Positions 35,001 to 47,000 of a DNA stretch of 64,000 bases are shown one piece after another (within the stretch, counting starts at the first letter, position 1; every line of letters begins with the position of its first letter). The DNA is from Acanthaster planci. Lineage: Eukaryota; Echinodermata; Asteroidea; Valvatida; Acanthasteridae. Made by a program: the position numbers and the translations under genes. A model generated the notes under the pieces. That model was not told the DNA's origin and searched no databases. It saw nothing but the letters and a program-made list of their open reading frames with translations. The stretch is from contig NW_019091692.1 in assembly GCF_001949145.1 (NCBI RefSeq), positions 181,077 to 245,076 on the forward strand, in the 5' to 3' direction.

Positions 35001-38000
35001 TCATGCATGCAATTAAATTATCATTTTGTGTCATAAAGAATCATCTTCTAATAATTTCACTCCATAGTGACTGCTGCACAGGTTATGAACCTCGCATGAC
35101 CCCAAAAACCCTGAAATATCAGAAAAATAATTTTCACAGAAAGCAAGCCCCTGCGGTATGGTCTGTAACAAATACCATTACTGTTGTTGAAGTGTACCAG
35201 CAAATAATGCCCTCCTTTTTTATACAAATAGGGTCCTCTTTTGTTACAATTTTTTTTCCTTCCTTCTTATAGAAATCTGAATATTCCAATTTTTGTTAGT
35301 CTGAAAATTTACAAATCTGGACAGTTCTGATTAAATTAAAAGAGCTGGCAGGTATGTGAATGACACTGTCTCCTGTGTCATAATTACGAGTGCCTTATTC
35401 AGAGCATCCACTCGCTCGTGGTCTTACCGTATCCTTCTTGATGGCCCCATCATCAACGCTGGGACTGTCAGAGGAGCTCCGCCTTGAGCTGGGCCCATCG
35501 CTGGTTTTGGAAGATGTCCTATCTGTGTCAGCCTCTAGCAGGGAAGCCTGAAAAACAGGATTCTGAGTAAACATTTCAGTACATCCCATAGCAAAGGGCA
35601 ACTTGTAGGTTTTCTCCATATCATCATTTTTAAAACCTATAACTGCTGAACCTCAATTTCTGTCCTTGTTACGGTGGGCACAGCCAAGGTTTTTGATGTA
35701 AAAATTGGCACAACCTAGCCACTGGCCACGACAGCAACTTTTCAAAATAAACCGACAGTGACAATGTTGACAACGTTGCCAACAATTGTTCTCAGCAGAC
35801 TTTAGAGTCAGATTCTAATTCCATCTCCAAGAACTTGAATTTACTCCCTATGTTGCCATCCCAAAACACCTCAACATGTGGAGACGTGATCTAGTGATCA
35901 AGTAGCTTCTGAAAAATGGGTGGAGGGGGTTTGAATCCTGGCAGGTGGTAACATATTGTGACCTTGGGAAAGTCCTTTTATGCAACCCACCGTCCTCAAC
36001 CAGGAGCCAACGGGTACCTTTAAAGGTACATGTTGTACCAGTAGATGATATTGCATTCAGCACTTTGTAGCCAAAATGGCAGCATGGTTAGAACACTCTT
36101 CAAGGAGGTGGGATGGTCTCGGGAATGTTCAGATGCTGTGCGCCTAATCGACAGGGAATTGATACTAAATTGTAGCCTTTGAAGGACAGATACTTTTAGA
36201 TAATGTGCATCATATAAACCCTGTGCTATAAATGTCACTTTTAACCACCCCCCAAAGTTAATGACCAGTAGTTAGAGTCATACCTGGATGGCCTCTTCAT
36301 GGGCCACGTCCTCCACCTCCTGCATCCTGTCCTCGGGCGGCTCCGAGTCGCTCTGTAGGACATCTACGCTCCAGGTCTCGCTGGCCGTCTCCGAGATGTC
36401 CGGCGCCGAGTGCCGGATGCCCAGCAGGGAGGCGGCCTGGGCCCCGGCCAGCTCAATGTCCTCCTGGGACTCGGCGATCTCCTGCAGGCGCTCAATGGGG
36501 TTGGGCTCAGAGGGTGGCTCCGAGGTGTCGCTGCCGATCACCTCCGTGCTCCAAGTCTCACTGAATGTTTCTTTGTTGGAAAGCATACAAGCACACACAA
36601 ATTTCTTCCAGACACTTCAGTCTCCATAACCTGCTATCTTCATCTGACCCACATACAATGAACCGATTACACTTTGAACAGATCACTTTAAAACAGAGAA
36701 GTGCAAAGTGCTCAAATCTAAATTCTCAAAATCAAACCCTCTTCTCCAGTATAAATAGACACAAATCCGATTACACGCCACAACTGCAGTAGCACCACAC
36801 GTGCATTTAGCAAACTATGATACCCTATTGGTGGAAGAGGCATGTAACGCACGCGTACCACCTGTCCATTTTCGCCGTGCCACCACAGTGACGGCTTCTG
36901 ATGCTGATTGTGGCATCACACTACTGCCATGGTAATCATCAGGATAGCACACAGAGACAGAGGGCTGCATTGTCACTAGGCACACCCTTTGAGGATTAAC
37001 TGCACTTGTGTGCTTAATAAAGTCTCATCGGGAGATCCAAATTCTTAGCCACAGTGGGCTGTTGCATCACAACTCTTACAGGCCCATCTACATGTACATG
37101 CACTCAGGTGATTTTATATTTACACCTGGGGCTTCAAATAAAATTTTCCTACATCCTTAACACAAGAAAGATTTAATTATTACCCAATACTGCTCTCAAG
37201 CTTGGCAAATTACAAATGTCTGTAGCGCACTGTGGGGTTATATGGGTATGTGCTATCTAGTTGGTAGAAAATAGATATCTGGGGCTTAGGCCCTTTCCTC
37301 TGTGAGGGACTTATTCACGAAGGTCATAATGCCAATCTGTCTCCAACCTACCGGGATTCCCCTGTGCCTTCTTCTTCTCCAGGGCATCCCCGATCTCAAA
37401 CTTGCCAAAACGATCCGTGATGTTGGCATTGTTGGGAAGCTGGGTGGAATCGATCAGGTCGGGCCGGTTGTGGTCAGTGGAGCTGCTGGCCAAGCTGACC
37501 GCTGACCGCGGCGTGTTACGGCCGCTCAGGTTACTAGCCATCTCCCCTTCCAGATCCACGGAATACTCTGAGGCCACTGTAGCATAAACGGCAAAAAGGG
37601 AACATGTAACACTAATCTTAACAAGTTTAATACGTAGCCTTTCCTTGGCTATATTGTGAAAGTTAAAAACACAGTTCTTCCAAACAGGCAATAAGGAAAC
37701 ATGCAGAACGTGCGAGGTTACAACAAAGGTGACACCCACACACCCCTTTAAGAGTTCTCAATCACTTTACACATCATTATGCAAGTCTTGTACACATTAA
37801 GCTCATGAAGCAGACAATCAGCCCAACCAGCTCAACATAATTTACGTGCAAACCAATGAAATAATACTGCATGTAGGGCTGAGTCAATTCGAATAATAAA
37901 TTCACTGTTCGAATATTCAACCTTCATTTGATCAAATATCCGAATATTCGGTTGTACTGACTGGCAGATTGTTGATGAACAAACCATATACAAAATCAGT

Positions 38001-41000
38001 AGCAATAACACACACAATTGTATATTATGATCAATAAACTAGCTTCGAAAATCTAGGAGTATCTCCAGCCACGATTTAGCAAGATTTAAGAGATGAACTG
38101 TACATGTACTTCTTGCCCTGTTGAAAATTTCTATTCCTTTTAAATTGTTTGATGAATAATTTACTTTTTGAATCATTGTAAGATTGCTCTCGCTTTTCTT
38201 TGAATCTGCTTGTTACAAGCCTCCATGGTGCAAGTTTTCTCATTTAAAACAAAAGAACATTTTTCCTTCCTTTTCTTGAAGTTTGCATTCGAATATTCAG
38301 ATTTGAAAAATAATATTCAAATATTTTATAATCGATCGAATATTTATTTTAATATTTGGATATTCAGTACAGCCCTAACTGCATGGCATGTAATAACCCT
38401 GTGTTCTTCACAGACACTCTTTACACTGAGGAAATCTAGCGCTTGTATGAAGACTATACACAAATGAAGTTCTTGTCCCAATTAATGTCCGAAGTTAATA
38501 CACTGCACTGGGTTTTAGAAATCTTAACAGTAGTTTTGTAAACAATGCCTTGTGCAGACATATGGGTGATAAAGGTTGCTTGGACATCAAGAGAACTTGT
38601 TTTCTCTGGTGAGCAGCTGCGCCAGGTACCTTTGGTCGGATAATGCAATGCACAATCACAACTGTGATTGGTCAAAATATCACAAGGCAACAAGGTTACA
38701 TGATCCACGTACTCTTGATATTTGTACTGCATTACCTATACGTACCCCTTACAGCAGCGATGGGGGTGTACTTTATGATGCATCATACTCACCGATGGAC
38801 ATGGCCTCCATGAGATGATCGCTGTTCCCCGAGGCGTCGGCATCGTCAGAGAATCGTAGCTGTTTCTCAGGCTGTTCGCTGATGGCCGCCAGATTGCCCT
38901 GGACTGTCGTGGGACTCAACTTGGGCTTGGGACGAGACGGGTTAGAGCTTAACACCTGCAGCAAACAGCAAAACCCAATATTGTGAGTGATTTTTTCCAT
39001 ACATACATTCTTGTGGAAAGTATCGCTAAGTGGACTTGGCGATACCTTAAGCAACCTCAAATGTAACTCTTCCAAATTCGTATAACCTGGTTTGGCAGGT
39101 TTTATGTCATAGATTCATAGCGGTAAAACCAAAACTATAAATCCAAATTGATGTCCAATTTATTATTGCCCTTGCAATACCACCGGGGACAAAAGCGTTC
39201 CACCACCGCAGCGATGAGCCACACAGAGACAAAAATTTGAGTGATTCGTGGTATTTCCAGAGCAAAAATGGCCAGGGAGTTCTCAGAGGTGAATATAAGG
39301 TAACACTGTGCATTCAGAGTTTTAACCCTAACTGAGCCAGGGTTGTTTAGGACCATCTCACAGTTGGGGAGTGGGGTGCTGTAGCAGTCAAGAACTTGGC
39401 TGTCAATGCCTGATTGTTTTGAAACTTACACGTAGTATGTATCATTACAAATGTGCAGTTTCAAATCAATCAGACACAAGGTTTAGATATTGTAGTCAGT
39501 TGAAATTCATGGCTTCAAGCGTGTTGGCCAGTATGTGTTGAGCATGTCAGTGGTAAAAGTATGCATTTCTGACAGACCTGTCTTAGAATTCTTAATTGAG
39601 CCAGAACCACAATTTCAATTTTGACAAAATTAATGTCAAAATGACCTAAAGATGTTACAGAAGAAATCCTTAATCACTTGCGGTTCCGGTTTCGTATTCT
39701 TTATACGCATGGCCGGGACCTCCAAAGTTGAACCTTGTAACAAAAGACCATACTCATACAAAAGATCAGGCCGCAGGGAATTACCAACATTTTTTCACTC
39801 TCAATAGTGGAGATAATTCAGCCTTGTTTTGAAACAGTATTCTACGGTTTGGGGCGTTCTGCGCAAGCAGTTTACCACCGGGGACAAAAGCGCTCCACCA
39901 CCACAGTGATGAGCCACACAGTACTGCTGCACGCTAATCTGGCCCCTATTGAACAGAGGTCAGCAGCGCACTGTGCCAGTATCGTGAACAAAAGAAACTT
40001 ACGTAACACCGCAAAATTTGGGCTCTTTTTTACGAGGCGGCAGGCCTGGCTGAAATATATTAGCATCACTAGATGTTGTCTGTCAGATTTGAGTAGAAAT
40101 AGTAAATAAATATCAAGGGGGGACCCCAAGTCTCCCTCCGCCCTGCTATTTTAGGGTTACATGTAAATGCATGTTGAAAAAAAAAATCCCAAGGCAGTAA
40201 AGTGATATTTGACCCACAATTCTTTGAAGTAAATTGCATCTGGTGAGCAGTATGAAAGGTCTAACATTGGGATGTTGGAGACGACCTCGGCGACAGAACA
40301 TACCTTGGCCTCGGAGAGCATTCCGGGGCATTCATTTCCCTGGTTCCCAAATGCCACCACCAACACATCTTCTGGTTGGGGGACCGGCGGAGTATCGGGC
40401 GAGATGGATGCATCCAGCCCTTCGTCTTCATCTTGCGCATTCTGGCCGACCTTTATGGAGCCACCGAGGGATTTCTTGGACCCTAAATCACAGAACAGGA
40501 GATGGTAATATATCACTCAATAGCATAATACATACACTTGCCCAGTTTCAGATGGACCTGAGAGATCATGTTATGCATCTGGTCATCAGAGCATTGTAGG
40601 TACCTTCTCAGATACATGTTCTTATGACAGGTAATCTATTCATGTGTAATCTTTGTTTTCTCTTTTTTTTTTAGGTGCTCTATTTCTAAAACTCGCGTGT
40701 GTGAAATATAATAAAGCAATAAATAAAGTTTACTTTATGCAAATGTAACCCACTTTGCAAAAAAGGGTATTAAGTTATGCAATGCCAAAACATATAATGG
40801 CCTGTTCTATTTGGACAGGGCAAAATTTCTTCCAAAATGTGATTTTGTGTTTTTCCTATAAAGCTTTTATAATATACATACATGTATATATATTAATAGA
40901 ATTTGTGACTACAAACATGGATACTGATGAATAAAGATGAAATCTTGATCAGTCAGTAAGAAATCCTACATAGCATTGTGTTTCTAAGTGCTACACTTTA

Positions 41001-44000
41001 TGAGTTTTTTCTTGAAAAGTGCTTTCATTGAATCCAAAAATGTAGACATACAAATGTCCATATATCTCTGGAACGCAGCAATTGTAGCTTGTGATGTACA
41101 GAATCCAGCCGTATCAAAAACTCATAACCTGAATCTGGCGACTTATTACCCATTTTTCTAGAGCTGGTCACATATACACTGTACTTATAGTGTTATTAAT
41201 ACACTATACATTGGAGAAAGACAAAAGTATAGATATGGAAAACAAACGAACAATGTTCATGTACATGTTCACGTACAGTTGGGGCAACAAATCTACATGC
41301 ACCTGGTAGAACAAATAGACTTTTCCCCACATTTCACAACTTCACTCATTCCAACCAACTTTTCTTTTCATGAGGGCTGACAAGATGGATGTACATGTAC
41401 ATGGTGTATGCATCAAATAAAAACACCCAGACACATATATTTTTATATGATTCATATTTATATTTACAAAAAATCTACATTTTACGTTCTCCAACCCTAA
41501 TATTTAGTGCCACTTTGGTCACATCTCGTGGTCACAGCAGACCACTTTCTGAAGTGTTTTTAAACCACAATAGGGGGGTTACTTTTCAGAAATATGAATA
41601 TTTTGACCCATAATAAATCTCTCCGAGTATTTTCAATTGAAGTACACACTATGAATATTAAGTTGAGATACAATTTGTCTGACCTCATAAAAAAAAGCTG
41701 GCAAAACCATTTCAAACAGCGAAAAATTGAAGAAAACTGTTTTCTACCAAATGTATGTAAACTTTTTGCCCCAACTGTGCATGTATGCCATCAGTGTAAT
41801 ACTTGCCAAGAAAAAACTCTTCGCAAACAAAAGTTTTCTCCAGGGCACTTGCATTTTTACTGCCCAAAATAACAATTCACCTTTCAAGGAACTGCCTGTT
41901 TTCTTGGTGATTGGCCCGTGTCCACTGCCAATCTTGGGTGAGGAACTCCCGCTGGGGACCTTGGGTGAGAGACCACTGTGGGGGGTCAGACTGGCCCCCG
42001 GGGTGGAGGCAAAGGTGTGGGGAAGATTGGAGAGCAGGGAGTCCAGCTCCTTGAGCGCTGGCTCATTGGGGTTGGCAGTAGTCACCATGCGAAAGAACGA
42101 CACCTAAACCCAAAAAACGAGTGGAGGTGGGAAAACCAAGAAACTTATGATACAAAGTATTCTCTGAGTTCTAAATTTTAATCTTTGTGGAGGTTGATAA
42201 AATGTTACTGAGGGGAGAATGAGAAACAGGTTCAGGCCCTGTTGTTTCCGAAATTTTACATGCAGGTCTAGAGCTCCTCCGGGCATTCTCGAACATCATG
42301 CTTTTTTTGTCAAAATTCTCGAGCGTTATCAAAATTCTGTCAAATATGACGTTCACAACAAACATATTGTACTCATTTACATTTTTGATGCAGCCAAACT
42401 GAAAGATTATTTTCGGTGGTTGAAAGGTACATGTATAAGACCTGGCCAATGTGCTGGTATAGTGAGAGTGATTATAAACGGTAAGAGAATGAAGAGAGCC
42501 AAACTTTTCTTATCATTTTCTGTCAAATTTGTTCTCTTTTTTCATGGCTTATATTTTTTAAAAGTTATTTCTAAGGTGCTCTAAAATACATCAGTTGAAA
42601 AATATACTGAAATCTCCTTGCTGTTGAGAGGTCTTGAAATCAAGTCCTGTGGTGCGAATACTTTGACGTAAAACTCTAAATGAATTCAACTCCATTTGAT
42701 TTGCACTGGTACATTGTAGCTAATCAAATATCCAACAAAGGTGCACAGTAAGCCTACATGTAATTATCCCCACATAATCATAATCTGAAGGTGCTAATTT
42801 GTATTTTACACAAAGTCACTCGTTTAGAAGTTTTGAAAAGTGACATGCGGAGTTGCGCTTTGGTCCATTTTATGAAGAACATGCCATATGTACACAGTCG
42901 AAGAAAAGTGCATACCGGTACATGTACATGTATACACTATTACTTGTGCATTCAAATCACACAAGATTTCATTAGGTTTGGCATATGGCCCGGGTTAACA
43001 GTATGGTGACAACTACAGTACATGTATTCAGTGCTTGTTCAGAGCATTATCTTCCATAGTTTTCATGCTGATACATGTACATGTATCGGTACAATAAATC
43101 AAAGGTCACTCTTATGACATGTACATGTACTTATGAGTACATGTGTACACTGCGCAGTACCGTACATAACCACAAATTCTGAAGCAACTGTAAAGAGAAA
43201 CAAATAATCACAACATGTACAATGTACATGTTAGTGCACTATGTATGTTTGTACATGTATGTGACCAATGTACATGAAGCATTTACAAGACTTGAATTTG
43301 ATCGTCTGCATGTACAAACATGTACTGTACTACTGGTACCATGCTTGCATACATGCATACAGTGCACAGCATGCTTCCTAAAACTAGAGATGAACCAACA
43401 CTGCCGTTTTGTGCATGTACATGTCTATTTATAATGACTGAACATGAATGACTGGACTTGCCAAGTTGAGACTCCCTGAGTGTACATGTATGTGCCTAAT
43501 GGCTGTCAGCCTATGATCACTTAAATACACAGGTGCCTCTGATCTCTCCCAGGACAAGCTACATGTACATGTACAGTACCTACAGTATCCAGGACCAGAT
43601 TAAGTGATTATGACTGAAGGTGACCACAGAGCTAGGATGGGATTATCTTTGATTACTATTGGGGGACTACATGTAGTTAAGTGACAACCCCATGCCTGCA
43701 TACATGTATGAACTGGGAAAGCAAAAAAGGTGGTGCTTTTATTTCCGACAGAACAGGTGCACATGAAAATGTACCTGTACATGTACATGTAAGTTTGTAC
43801 TACATGTATGCCCAAGTCCAGGATGAAGTTCTAGTACATGTATGTGGATGTTCAGCAATGTTCTCATAGAACCCCACATTATAACAAGTACACGTAGGTG
43901 GGTTTCAATTTCAAATACCCTCAACCCCTAAAGACTGTACATATGCACAAATATCAGGAAATTGCTTCATACATGTACATGTAGGTGCATCATACATGTA

Positions 44001-47000
44001 TGTGCGCACGTATACATGTGAGGCAAGTTTGCGAATTTAGCACAACAGTGGACAACAATGGAATTTCACAGGTCAAATTTTCAAACTGTCTTGGCTCATC
44101 CTAAGATGATGCCAAAGAATCAGTCAAAAATCACCCAGGGCACGCCTCCTTAGGACTTCAGGAGTACATGTAGAGGGCTTTCCCCGTGGACTTAGTCACC
44201 ACTGTCAAGAAAGCTTGAAGGATATTACAAGATTTCCTGGATTGATGATCCTGACCTACATAGCTAGATACTGGAATGACTCTATGTATTAAGTGCACAA
44301 TTTTACTAGTCTGTACAAGGGTAATTCCAGAAATTAGGGGTCCACTTTTTTTCGTGTCCCTGTCACATCTGACATATGAATTTGTAAGTTCAGAACACAT
44401 TTTCTAATTTTTGAGAGTAATGAATTTATGCAAATTACCTGCCAAACAAAGAGTAATAGTTTGAAATTGATTCTGGCGACATTTCCATGTCAAACAACAA
44501 AGGTCAGATGCAACAAGGACACGAAAATGTCACACTCTTGGACCCCTAATTTCTGGAATTACCCAGAAACGTGCCACCAATATGATATGTTGTGTGCATT
44601 AGGCCAGAAAACACTGTACTTACACAATGATGGATCGGAGGGGACTAATTCCTCTCCTGAAGTATGTAATTGACCTACATGTATTGCAATAGAATCGCGC
44701 CAATGCAGCTTGTAAGATACCGGTAGTCAGTACTAGTATTGTCCAACACAGAACATGCAAAATGGACGTGGGACGCAATAAATCTGTGACAAACAAAACT
44801 GAAAGTGTAACAGGTACATGTAAAATTCCATATGGTTGTCTAAGGGGCATGGCGACTGTAGCTCACAAACAGCAACTCTTAACAAAATGTACCCCTTGTG
44901 GAATGTGGAACTCAGAAGCACTACAGTACGCGCAACTGGACCACTTCCTGCGCAGAGTAGGGTCCCTACAATGTATATTTAAGCATAAAAATGTCTGAAA
45001 ATTGTCCAGATCTGGAGATTGTGGCATTATCCGAAAGGGTGCAAGTTCCTCTCTCCATTGCACAAAATGTGATGTCCATATTTTATTGTCGTAACTGAAG
45101 TATCCAAGAAAGAAGGCATCATTTAATATTACACTGCTTCCTATTTCTTCAATGATCCCTTTGTCTGCCCTTCACTGGGCCTCTTTAACCTTTTCTTCTG
45201 AACTTTTCTAAAACCAACATCTTATAGAATGATCTCATGATTACCATGTAGTCTACTGCCACCGTGATATCGATGTCTTCACCCATCTACAATGTAGCAG
45301 GATTGTGTTCAAAACTACATGTGCTCAAACAAATTCATCTTCAAGCAAACTTGATACACCCTGGGGAGTATGCTAGCCCGATACTGCCACATCAGACAGA
45401 AAATGGCTTCATAAATAACCCATATCTGCCCTCACAGGTACCAATTTGCTCCTGGGTGGAACGAGGCAAGTAGAGGTACAGTAGCCTGCTGATGGTCACA
45501 ACACATAACCACCCACCAGGATTCGAAACCCTGACCCTATGATCAGAAGCTACATGTACATGTACATACCCTAACCACTGGATCACATGTCCCTGTCTAC
45601 AGTGTACCTTACATGTGGTCCAAGATACACATACACATGTACGCATATACAATAAAGGAAGCTCACCAACAGCTCCCATAGATAGCGCATTCTAAAAATG
45701 GTAAAGATTTTGATATTCTGTGCACAACAGCTCGTTTCATAGCCAGACACATCATTGAGTGCAGCTTTTATGTTGTTCCTGTCTTGACAAGGACAATTTT
45801 TGTTTTCTTTTTAATTAAGGGATTCTCAACTTTGGCCCGAGGATACAGGTATCAGATAGATACAATGTACATGTATACAATATTGACACAGCAAATACAT
45901 GTGTTATCATAACAGATCAAAAGCCAATGACGCTGGGAACTTTCTGCTTCTGGCTTGATTCTTTTCTACCTGACATATTCGGTGCATGTGTGCACTAGTA
46001 CATGTATATGTACATCAACTTTTGCAGAGGGAGAGAATATGTACAATGTATGCATACAGTGCAAGCAAGCTTGTACATTGCACAATTTCGATGGGGACGA
46101 TATAAGTTTGCTCATTCATGTTTTCAGTTATTTTGTCATTGTAATAAGAGAACTTCCTTCAATATTCAGCATTTTTTAAATTGTGGCTGTACCGTAATGA
46201 CGCGTGAAATGGTACCATTAATGGATTGTTTTTAAGAAGTATTTACAGTACTTTCACTTTAATAGATGTTTTTCATACAAACACTCTTGTTTAATTAATA
46301 CGGACTTCCAGTTTTAAATGTGATTTCACATTTGTGATCTTTACTGTGCTGTGGTTTTCTATATGCCTTGTGAAACTGTAATGGGCAGTTCCACGGTGTT
46401 CGACGTACATTTTGGACACTTACACAGTGTGTTATTATACTTATAATCCTGAAGCACATTTTGATTTTGATAAAAGACGTCAGCTAGTTGGTACATGTAC
46501 ATTCATTTAATAACAAAATTTCTCACTCAGAATGATTATCCTTGTACATGTAGAAACTGACTCATAACACCATGGTGTCGGACGTACTAAGAGGAAGTTA
46601 ATTTTTTGAGTTTCCATTTTTGTATCACAAACTCTGTGAATTGCTAGGACCCGAAGAAGTAGTTTTCCCGTATTTAGTTTTAGCAGACCCTTGTTAATAA
46701 ACTTCAAGGCAAGACACATTTTATCTTGTTGTGACTTTCAGATAAAGNNNNNNNNNNNNNNNNNNNNNNNNNNNNNNNNNNNNNNNNNNNNNNNNNNNNN
46801 NNNNNNNNNNNNNNNNNNNNNNNNNNNNNNNNNNNNNNNNNNNNNNNNNNNNNNNNNNNNNNNNNNNNNNNNNNNNNNNNNNNNNNNNNNNNNNNNNNNN
46901 NNNNNNNNNNNNNNNNNNNNNNNNNNNNNNNNNNNNNNNNNNNNNNNNNNNNNNNNNNNNNNNNNNNNNNNNNNNNNNNNNNNNNNNNNNNNNNNNNNNN

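Noticed and set aside
35880-35960. Possible functional tRNA gene
   Set aside because: A and B boxes are present but stems do not form a cloverleaf and a SINE-type tail follows; better explained as a SINE.
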